Assembly (NCBI RefSeq): GCF_020439865.1
Contig: NZ_JAGRPF010000123.1
Coordinates: forward strand, 1 to 48,603
Reading direction: 5' to 3'
Length of the DNA stretch: 48,603 nucleotides
Origin: Prosthecobacter sp.
GTDB lineage: Bacteria; Verrucomicrobiota; Verrucomicrobiia; Verrucomicrobiales; Verrucomicrobiaceae
The translations under genes were made by a program, and so were the position numbers. This document shows, piece after piece, positions 43,467 to 48,603 of the stretch (position 1 is its first letter; the number at the start of each line of letters is the position of its first letter). Below the pieces are notes generated by a model. It saw only the letters and a program-made list of their open reading frames with translations. It ran no database searches and was not told the DNA's origin.

Positions 43467-45428
43467 ATGTCCGCCGAACGCAAGACCCTCGAAGAACGCG
43501 CCCAGATGTCAGACATTGACCGTCTGCGTCACTCCTGTGCCCATGTGATGGCCACCGCCATCTTGCGCCTGTGGCCGAACGCCCAGTTCGCCTACGGCCC
43601 GCCTGTGGAGAATGGCTTCTACTACGACTTCGATCTGCCGGATCACCGCATCACGCCGGACGACTTCGAGAAGATCGAGGCGGAGATGAAGAAGATCGCC
43701 AAGGAGAACCAGAAGTTCGAATGGAAAGGCGTGAGCCGCGACGAGGCGATCGCCCTCGCGAAATCCGGCCGCCTCGGTGGACTCACCGAACGCCCGGGGA
43801 ATCCGAGCACTTTTAAACTCGACCTGCTGGAAAAGATTCCCGAGGGCGAGCAGATCAGCACCTTCCAGAACGGCGATTTCATCGACCTCTGCGCCGGTCC
43901 GCACGTCGGCTACACGTCGAAGTGCAAAAACGTCAAGATCATGTCCGTCGCCAGCGCCTTCTACATGGGCGACGAGACTAAGCCACAGCTCCAGCGCCTC
44001 TACGGCACGGCTTTCCCGACGAAGGAGGAACTCGACCAGCATCTCGTGCAGCTCGAGGAGGCGAAGAAGCGTGACCATCGCAAGCTCGGCAAGGAACTAA
44101 AGCTCTTTCACATCGACGAGGACGTGGGCCAGGGTTTGATCCTGTGGACTCCGAATGGCGCAACGCTGCGCCAGGAACTGCAAAACTTCATCAGCGAGGA
44201 ACTGCGCAAGCAGGGCTACTCGCAGGTCTTCACGCCGCACATCGGCAAGACGGTGCTCTACAAGACCAGCGGCCACTTTCCCTACTACAAGGACAGCCAG
44301 TTCTCGCCCGTGATCGAGAACGACGATCTCACCAAGATCATCAAGGAAGGCTGCGGCTGCTGCGAGATGATGGAGCGCCTCGGCGCTGTGTCCGCGAAGC
44401 TGCGCAGCCAGCTCAACGAGCGCGTCGGCACCGAAGTCGTGACCGAAGACCGCGTGCTGCCGGACGACAAATTGCTCGACGGCTTCCTGCTGAAGCCGAT
44501 GAACTGCCCGCATCACATCAAGATCTTCGACAGCCAGCCGCGCAGCTATCGCGACCTGCCCGTGCGCCTCGCCGAATTCGGCACGGTGTATCGCTGGGAA
44601 CAAAGCGGCGAGCTCAATGGCATGACCCGTGTCCGCGGCTTCACGCAGGATGACGCGCATCTCTTCTGCACCGAAGAACAGGTCGCCGACGAAGTGCTCG
44701 GCTGCCTCTCGCTCGTGAAGATTGTGCTCAACACGCTCGGCATGCACGACTACCGCGTGCGCGTCGGTCTGCGTGATCCTGACAGCAGCAAGTTCACCGG
44801 CGATCCCGCCAAGTGGGATGCCGCCGAAGAGGCCTGCCGCAAAGCCGCCGCGACGCTCGGCGTGCCCTTCACCGAAGAGCCCGGCGAGGCCGCGTTCTAC
44901 GGTCCGAAGATCGACTTCGTCATCAAGGACGTCATCGGCCGCGAATGGCAGCTCGGCACCGTGCAGGTCGACTACGTCCTGCCCGTGCGCTTTGATCTGA
45001 GCTACATTGGTCCGGACAACAAGCCGCACCGTCCCGTCATGATCCATCGCGCGCCCTTCGGCAGCATGGAGCGTTTCTGCGGCGTGCTCATCGAGCATTT
45101 CGCCGGTCACTTCCCGGCCTGGCTCGCGCCGGAGCAGGTGCGCGTGCTCACCATCAGCGAGAAGGCGGACGCCTTCGCCAGCGACGTCTTCGCCCAGCTC
45201 AAGGCCGCCGGCCTGCGCGCCACCTTCGACAACGCCGCCGACAAGATCGGCGCCAAGATCCGCAACGCCCAGCTCGACAAGGTCCCCTACATGCTCGTCG
45301 TCGGCGAGAAGGAAGCCGCCGTGCAAAGCGTCGCCGTCCGCCACAGCAAGAAAGGCGACCTTGGCGTCAAGCCGATCGCCGACTTCATCGCGGAGATCAC
45401 CGATGAGGTGAAGGAGCGCCGGCTGTAG
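43467..45428 (+). CDS. thrS: Threonyl-tRNA synthetase (lacks TGS domain)
   Basis: A 653-aa class II aminoacyl-tRNA synthetase charging tRNA-Thr. It begins directly at the editing domain (RHSCAHVMA zinc/editing His motif; DLCAGPHV with the conserved Cys), without the ~60-residue N-terminal TGS domain of E. coli ThrRS. The catalytic core shows motif 1 (WTPNGATLRQELQNFISEEL), KPMNCPHH (zinc Cys; the usual Gly is His), motif 2 (RLAEFGTVYRWEQSGELNGMTRVRGFTQDDAH) and motif 3 (MIHRAPFGSMERFCGVLIEH), then the anticodon-binding domain. An insertion of about 45 residues (NDDLTKIIKEGCGCCEMMER...) precedes KPMNCP. The ATG at 43467 lies in the same sequence context as its decayed copy upstream. Confidence 0.95.
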   Translation: MSAERKTLEERAQMSDIDRLRHSCAHVMATAILRLWPNAQFAYGPPVENGFYYDFDLPDHRITPDDFEKIEAEMKKIAKENQKFEWKGVSRDEAIALAKSGRLGGLTERPGNPSTFKLDLLEKIPEGEQISTFQNGDFIDLCAGPHVGYTSKCKNVKIMSVASAFYMGDETKPQLQRLYGTAFPTKEELDQHLVQLEEAKKRDHRKLGKELKLFHIDEDVGQGLILWTPNGATLRQELQNFISEELRKQGYSQVFTPHIGKTVLYKTSGHFPYYKDSQFSPVIENDDLTKIIKEGCGCCEMMERLGAVSAKLRSQLNERVGTEVVTEDRVLPDDKLLDGFLLKPMNCPHHIKIFDSQPRSYRDLPVRLAEFGTVYRWEQSGELNGMTRVRGFTQDDAHLFCTEEQVADEVLGCLSLVKIVLNTLGMHDYRVRVGLRDPDSSKFTGDPAKWDAAEEACRKAAATLGVPFTEEPGEAAFYGPKIDFVIKDVIGREWQLGTVQVDYVLPVRFDLSYIGPDNKPHRPVMIHRAPFGSMERFCGVLIEHFAGHFPAWLAPEQVRVLTISEKADAFASDVFAQLKAAGLRATFDNAADKIGAKIRNAQLDKVPYMLVVGEKEAAVQSVAVRHSKKGDLGVKPIADFIAEITDEVKERRL

Positions 45429-45441
45429 TTCAGCGTAGAGT

Positions 45442-45458
45442 CCGCGACTCCGTCGCGG
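45442..45458. repeat. Short palindrome CCGCGAC-TCC-GTCGCGG
   Basis: A perfect 7-bp stem with a 3-base centre, 13 bp after the thrS stop. It may work as part of a terminator, or belong to a dispersed REP-like family; only one copy was noticed in this window. Confidence 0.45.
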
Positions 45459-45557
45459 TAATCAGTTCCTTGTTCTTGGTTCTTCGTTCGGGGTTGGTTG
45501 GGAATCCTTCCGTGTATTCCGTACGTTCCGCAGGCCGCTGTTTCCGAGTTCTGTAGT

Positions 45558-45573
45558 ACCGGCTTTAGCCGGT
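45558..45573. repeat. Short palindrome ACCGGCT-TT-AGCCGGT
   Basis: A perfect 7-bp stem with a 2-base centre in the non-coding stretch 3' of thrS. The GGCTTTAGCC-type core is reminiscent of dispersed palindromes in this phylum group. Together with 45442-45458 these are the only structures I see in the 370-bp stretch 45429-45798, apart from a doubtful small frame. Confidence 0.4.
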
Positions 45574-45656
45574 CCGGAACTGGAAGCGTCGACCACCGTG
45601 GACAGCTCCTGCGCGGCTGGCCCGGTCTTTTCCGTGTCGATCCTTTTGGGAAGTGC

Positions 45657-45752
45657 ATGGAAAGCCTTCTGGTGCTGCTGTTCATCTACCTCTGCTACCG
45701 CTTCACCTTCGGCCGTCCGAGCCGGAGCTATTTTCGGGTGCTGCGGGAGTAG
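45657..45752 (+). CDS. Doubtful 31-aa membrane peptide
   Basis: The frame MESLLVLLFIYLCYRF followed by a basic tail would make a single-span peptide. No good ribosome site precedes the ATG (only GGGAAG nearby) and the region contains palindromes, so it may be non-coding. Listed because hydrophobic-plus-basic tails are common in real small proteins. Confidence 0.22.
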   Translation: MESLLVLLFIYLCYRFTFGRPSRSYFRVLRE

Positions 45753-45798
45753 CAGGGGGCGGGCGACGAGCAGACCACACTGGTGTGTGACAGGCCGC

Positions 45799-46593
45799 TC
45801 ACTGCTTCAGGAACTTCGCCCGATGTGCTGCGAGGAATGCGGGATCGGGAAGCACGGAGTCGTCTGGCAGTTCCAAGGCTTGGCCTTCATAGGCTGCGAA
45901 GTTTTCCTTCACGGCACGCTGTGACATCTCATCGCGAAGCCGTTTGGAAAGTAGCAGGCACAGGTTGTCATCGAAGGAGATCAGATAACGGTCAAACGCC
46001 GCATCATGAAGGCGGGAGAGGCAGAGGCCGTTGCGCACATTCAGTCGTTCATTCGCATGGGTGCTCCAAGGCAGGATGTGGGATGCGATGAGAAGTTCGC
46101 GGACGCTCAACGAAGTCACACTGCAGCATCCGCCAAAGTTGTTCAGAACCGCGTTGCGAAAATAATCCTGACCCAGCCGGATGTTGACCGAACCCGTGGT
46201 CGTGGTGGGGCCGGAGGGCGGAGGTTTGGTGATGCGGATGCCCTGCTTGGGAAGCACTTCGATTTCAGACTCCGGCCCCGCTTTCATCAGCTTGCGCAGG
46301 GCTTCCTCGCTTGAAGGAACCGCTTCTACAAGATTGGCATGAAACTCCTTCCACATGTCTTCATCGAGCCTGCTGGCTCCCGACAGACCTTTGATGCCAC
46401 GGAGCTTCAAAGCCGGATCAAGCGAGGCCAGATTGCAAAGCTTCATCGCCACGCTGCTCGCCGTTCGCTCCAGTTTCTCGGCCAGCTTGATGATGGTCGG
46501 ATTGGCTTTGTGCATCAGTCCGAACCGCAGCTTGTGATAAACATTCAACACGATGAGCAGCTCGTGACGGGTCCAGTTTTTTCGTGCGGCCAT
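45799..46593 (-). CDS. HNH endonuclease (HNH_2 type)
   Basis: A 264-aa protein. The N-terminal ~65 residues (NWTRHELLIVLNVYHKLRFG, TIIKLAEKLERTASSVAMKL) form a DNA-binding-like helical region. The nuclease core is at residues 155-203: CCSVTSLSVRELLIASHILPW, then NGLCLSRLHDAAFDRYLIS, with His172, Asn188 and His196 as the HNH triad. Stand-alone proteins of this architecture occur near restriction or other defence genes, but no methyltransferase is visible here. Biological role is therefore open. It is convergent with no gene downstream for about 370 bp. Confidence 0.85.
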   Translation of the reverse strand: MAARKNWTRHELLIVLNVYHKLRFGLMHKANPTIIKLAEKLERTASSVAMKLCNLASLDPALKLRGIKGLSGASRLDEDMWKEFHANLVEAVPSSEEALRKLMKAGPESEIEVLPKQGIRITKPPPSGPTTTTGSVNIRLGQDYFRNAVLNNFGGCCSVTSLSVRELLIASHILPWSTHANERLNVRNGLCLSRLHDAAFDRYLISFDDNLCLLLSKRLRDEMSQRAVKENFAAYEGQALELPDDSVLPDPAFLAAHRAKFLKQ

Positions 46594-46631
46594 GCCAGGA
46601 AACTAAAGCGGCCGGTCGTTGTGGGAAAGTC

Positions 46632-46976
46632 ATGACTCCTGAATTCGATGAACGTGAACCCCGAGCCGGCGTCAACGCCTCCGGTATGGACACGACCCAT
46701 CTTCGATCGGGATTTTGCATCTACATCGACACGCTCTGCCAAGGCGCGGTGCCTGCGGTCAGTGATGGCGAGCGTTACACCGTGTTTGAAACCGAATTGG
46801 AGGCGCAGAAAGAAATCGCTGATCACCTGATGACGCGACTCAGGCAATTCCTTGAGGGCGAACGAGACTTTGAGGACGCCATCACCACCGAGGAATTCGT
46901 CGTTCCTGTGACGGTGCATCCGGACGGCGTCATCACTGACGAGAATGGCGGATGCTTCAGCGTTCGGGTTGAGTGA
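46632..46976 (+). CDS. Hypothetical small acidic protein
   Basis: About 114 aa. I do not recognise a named family. It contains FCIYIDTLCQGAVPAVSDGERYTVFETELEAQKEIADHLM, then RLRQFLEGERDFEDAITTEEFVVPVTVHPDGVITDENG, a mix of strand and helix with acidic content and no signal peptide. The ATG at 46632 has a weak GGGAAAG upstream; an ATG at 46686 is an alternative. It is divergent from the HNH nuclease (38 bp apart) and lies just left of the cassette array, but on the opposite strand to the cassette genes. Confidence 0.65.
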   Translation: MTPEFDEREPRAGVNASGMDTTHLRSGFCIYIDTLCQGAVPAVSDGERYTVFETELEAQKEIADHLMTRLRQFLEGERDFEDAITTEEFVVPVTVHPDGVITDENGGCFSVRVE

Positions 46977-47032
46977 GGAGGTTCCGGCGAGTCGTGCGCT
47001 CGGTCGTTGCCCCTTCGTTTCAACCGGCTGGA

Positions 47033-47125
47033 TCCGAACGACTAAAGCTCAGCGACCCGGCCCGCGGGACGCCATGATTGCAACCGCGACGCTCAAGCCG
47101 GGTTCGCTGCAGCGCATGGTTAGGC
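47033..47125 (-). other. attC recombination site 1
   Basis: Read on the minus strand. R'' is GCCTAAC (47125-47119), then a 9-base spacer, L'' CAGCGAACCCGGC (47109-47097), a variable hairpin region, L' GCCGGGTCGCTG (47061-47050), a 10-base spacer and R' GTTCGGA (47039-47033). L'' and L' pair along their length except one extra A in L'', matching the extrahelical base of integron attC sites. The stop codon of the preceding gene lies inside R''. Confidence 0.82.
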
Positions 47126-47472
47126 GACGTTGTGTGTCTCATCTGAACCTCTCCGACAAAACCTGACAACACGCTCCGAAATCTCACGTAACGTGTCAAA
47201 GTAAACTCTACCTCCATCCGGCAACTGCGGAACGATGCGCGAAAGACTCTGTGCGCAATCACTGAGAACCTCTAGCCGCTGCGAATCAAGCGAGCGCGCC
47301 GAATCACTAAGAAACGTGTCAATGCAACCTGCCGCCGATGAGTCGAGTAAACCCAAACACCCGCCGTCGAACTCCTCGCCAGCCAATCCGGGTGGAAAAG
47401 GTCTACTCAGATGCTCTTTCCAAAGCTGCTGTATGGATGCGAACTCGGACATGAGGTGCGAAAGTCGCCTAA
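47039..47472 (-). mobile_element. Integron gene cassette (second in array)
   Basis: A 434-bp unit running from the recombination point in GTTAGGC (47473/47472) to that in GTTCGGA (47039). Its left-boundary box GTTAGGC (47473-47467) is the exact reverse complement of its own R'' box GCCTAAC at 47125-47119, as expected when a cassette closes into a circle. It holds one minus-strand gene plus attC site 1. Confidence 0.8.
47120..47452 (-). CDS. Cassette-borne hypothetical protein (110 aa)
   Basis: A small, acidic soluble protein without recognised function: PPGLAGEEFDGGCLGLLDSSAAGCIDTFLSDSARSLDSQRLEVLSDCAQSL and RVYFDTLREISERVV suggest an all-helical fold. The ATG at 47452 lies 15 bp inside the cassette boundary, and the TAA stop is within the attC R'' box, the tight packing typical of integron cassettes. 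No ribosome site is evident, so expression likely depends on an external promoter. Confidence 0.78.
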   Translation of the reverse strand: MSEFASIQQLWKEHLSRPFPPGLAGEEFDGGCLGLLDSSAAGCIDTFLSDSARSLDSQRLEVLSDCAQSLSRIVPQLPDGGRVYFDTLREISERVVRFCRRGSDETHNVA

Positions 47473-47591
47473 CGTCGAAGTCATCCTACGCCTGACCGAG
47501 GGCGCGCTCCGACTGCGGGGTTGATGGTGGAATGGTCATGAGAAATTGAACTCGCGGCGGGTCAGGCGTTAGGATCGACGCCTTGTTAGCC
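47467..47591 (-). other. attC recombination site 2
   Basis: Read on the minus strand. R'' GGCTAAC (47591-47585), 9-base spacer, L'' ATCCTAACGCCTGACC (47575-47560), 62-base variable region, L' GGTCAGGCGTAGGAT (47497-47483), 9-base spacer and R' GTTAGGC (47473-47467). The L arms pair over 15 bp with exactly one extra A in L''. The equal 9-base unpaired spacers, R boxes and single bulged base together form a canonical attC structure. The R'' box contains the TAA stop of the upstream gene. Confidence 0.9.
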
Positions 47592-47973
47592 CTTGGATTT
47601 GTTGCTGGCTTCTAAGGTTGCTAAGAGCATACGAAAATCGCCCTCATCCTCAACATCGGTGAGGCGCAATCCTTCGACCATACCAGCAATGCTTCGCGCC
47701 AGGAGGGACTCATCCGTCTCGGTTCGAGAATACTCGCCCAGCCCGATCATGACCTGCCGCGTATCGGCGTCAGTGAAAACAACTTCAGCTCCATCTGCTG
47801 CGGGATCGTCAGTCAACCCGATGAGGAAGTTCTCGAAGCCGGGATCCGATAGATCGAGTGCCTCAATCGCGCACTCCAGTTCAGTGAACGCTGGACGGAT
47901 TCGTCGCATCGCCTTCCCGAAGAAGCGATCTCGCGATGCGATGCTGATACCGAGCTTCATTTTCTTGGGCTAA
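47473..47973 (-). mobile_element. Integron gene cassette (first in array)
   Basis: A 501-bp unit from the recombination point in GTTAGCC (47974-47968) to that in GTTAGGC (47473). The start box GTTAGCC is the exact complement of the R'' box GGCTAAC of its own attC. It holds one minus-strand gene. The sequence before the start box shows no L''/L' pair, so 47974 is not another attC; it could be attI or an old insertion junction. Confidence 0.8.
47586..47960 (-). CDS. Cassette-borne hypothetical protein (124 aa)
   Basis: An acidic protein, MKLGISIASRDRF at the start, then PAFTELECAIEALDLSDPGFENFLIGLTDDPAADGAEVVFTDADTRQVMIGLGEYSRTET, no signal or membrane segment. I do not recognise the family. 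The ATG is 7 bp from the cassette boundary box and the TAA stop is inside the R'' box of attC site 2. No clear ribosome site is present. Confidence 0.78.
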   Translation of the reverse strand: MKLGISIASRDRFFGKAMRRIRPAFTELECAIEALDLSDPGFENFLIGLTDDPAADGAEVVFTDADTRQVMIGLGEYSRTETDESLLARSIAGMVEGLRLTDVEDEGDFRMLLATLEASNKSKG

Positions 47974-47974
47974 C

Positions 47975-48356
47975 AGTGTGGATGGTTAACAGATCGTGAG
48001 GTTTGTCAGCAGCTTTATCGCCAACGATTTTGTCGGAAAAGTACGGCCTAGGGTGCTCATGGATGTTGTTTTTCCCTCCTATGCCGTGGATGGGCAACAA
48101 AAATGTGGCTTTGCAACGGCATAGGAGGGTAAATTTCATGTGTGACTATTCCATGGGTCCAATAGGGCGCTCCAGTGGCTGGTTCCGGAAGGATCTCCGG
48201 TTCTGGATTCCGGGAGGCCGGTGGGCGGGGAGAAGGGAGGCGGCAGCTTCGAGCCGATTATTTGGTGAATTATTTCCGCTCACGGAGCCGGTTGGGAGGA
48301 TGTGAGTAAGCAAAATTATACAATTGTTTGGCTCCCAAACCCTAGCCGGGTGTGGC
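47975..48356. other. Intergenic stretch upstream of the cassettes
   Basis: About 380 bp without a convincing gene. It contains the large inverted repeat at 48074-48129 and an AT-rich stretch near 48311-48335 (including TTATACAATTG) that could be a promoter for the XRE gene to its right. An attI site or cassette promoter would be expected here if the integron were complete, but neither can be recognised by eye. No integrase fragment was seen. Confidence 0.5.
48074..48129. repeat. Perfect 14-bp inverted repeat with 28-base loop
   Basis: CCCTCCTATGCCGT at 48074-48087 is the exact reverse complement of ACGGCATAGGAGGG at 48116-48129. No poly-T tail follows directly on either strand (TTTTTCCC precedes the left arm), so a terminator for minus-strand reading is not favoured. 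It may be the end structure of a small element or a recombination site. Confidence 0.55.
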
Positions 48357-48603
48357 ATGATTCTAAGCATGGGATCCAATCATCTCCCTGACAACGGGCC
48401 AATGCCGGTGACCAGCCGGATTGGCAAAGTGCTGCGCAAACTCCGTGAGGAGCAGGGCCGTTCCCAGGAGGAGACCGCGAGGGCGGCGGGCATCTCGCCC
48501 ATGGGCCTGCACTTCATCGAGACCCAGCAGCGCTACCCGACGCTGGACACGGTGGAGCGCCTGTCCAAGGCGCTGAACAAGCCGCTGGCGGTGGTCGTGG
48601 TGG
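48357..48603 (+). CDS. XRE-family transcriptional regulator (3' end beyond window)
   Basis: The frame from the ATG at 48357 (or the in-frame ATG at 48369) is open to the window end. The protein has RIGKVLRKLREEQGRSQEETARAAGISPMGLHFIETQQRYPTLDTVERLSKALNKPLAVVV, a single Xre/Cro-type helix-turn-helix domain at about residues 20-80. It diverges from the integron cassettes. Its target is unknown; phage- or element-type regulators of this kind often control nearby mobile DNA, but this is not evident from sequence. Confidence 0.8.
   Translation, partial: MILSMGSNHLPDNGPMPVTSRIGKVLRKLREEQGRSQEETARAAGISPMGLHFIETQQRYPTLDTVERLSKALNKPLAVVVV

Noticed and set aside
44097..45344. Minus-strand frame of 415 codons over thrS
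   Set aside because: thrS is unmistakable; the antisense frame is His/Glu/Leu-rich and has no homology features.
45429..45798. tRNA or riboswitch downstream of thrS
   Set aside because: Only short palindromes were found; no cloverleaf with a CCA-type 3' end or conserved aptamer elements could be drawn.
46632..47039. The small plus-strand hypothetical gene as a third cassette
   Set aside because: It is on the opposite strand to the cassette genes, and no matching R'' box (complement of GTTCGGA) with L arms was found on its far side.
47040..47125. attC site 1 oriented with the plus-strand gene
   Set aside because: The extra unpaired base is in the arm next to GCCTAAC, which makes that arm L'' and the orientation minus; both adjacent minus-strand stop codons also fall in R'' boxes.
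1..48603. CRISPR array
   Set aside because: No set of regularly spaced identical repeats was seen; the repeated motifs in the kinase are coding TPRs.

Overview
The window looks like a chromosomal segment of a Verrucomicrobiota bacterium (Verrucomicrobiaceae/Prosthecobacter-like). This is inferred from high GC and from the density of families typical of the Planctomycetota/Verrucomicrobiota group: three PSCyt1/DUF1587/1592/1588/1585 haem proteins, three DUF1552 proteins, DUF1501, DUF1549/DUF1553, FecR plus ECF sigma, and a Ser/Thr kinase with TPRs. No rRNA or tRNA gene was recognised. Two genes run off the window: heparinase-like at the left and an XRE regulator at the right. The first ~85 bases are homopolymer-rich and look like a poor contig end.

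Left part (1-11.7 kb): a minus-strand trio (aldolase-like enzyme, BNR_4 propeller, heparinase II/III-like protein) diverges from a tightly overlapping plus-strand periplasmic nitrate reductase operon. Its order is napD, napA, a NapB-like cytochrome with a duplicated haem module (tetrahaem), a small bis-[4Fe-4S] protein, a 108-aa unknown, a membrane-anchored tetrahaem cytochrome, an NrfC-like Fe-S protein and an NrfD-like quinol-binding membrane protein. NapC, NapG and NapH are absent, so quinol is probably oxidised by the NrfCD-type module.

11.7-20 kb: a minus-strand operon (three-domain RidA/chorismatase-like protein, DUF1549/1553, DUF1501, a pre-peptidase C-terminal-domain protein, GYD protein) diverges from an exported YHS-like/truncated-haemoglobin fusion. 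A 17-bp imperfect inverted repeat lies between the divergent units. A decayed DUF932 fragment follows.

20-40.2 kb, all minus strand: a large membrane protein with an upstream XRE regulator, then a long run of 11 closely packed genes led by an ECF sigma and FecR pair. It holds three haem proteins, three DUF1552 proteins, a BNR protein, an ankyrin protein and an SGNH hydrolase.

40.2-48.6 kb: a degenerate copy of the 5' end of thrS, a Ser/Thr kinase with TPRs, the intact thrS, small palindromes, an HNH endonuclease and a small hypothetical gene. Then come two integron-type gene cassettes in minus orientation, with recognisable attC sites and no integrase in view, and finally a partial XRE regulator. 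The cassettes are the clearest mobile signal in the window; the hybrid nap operon is the clearest metabolic novelty.
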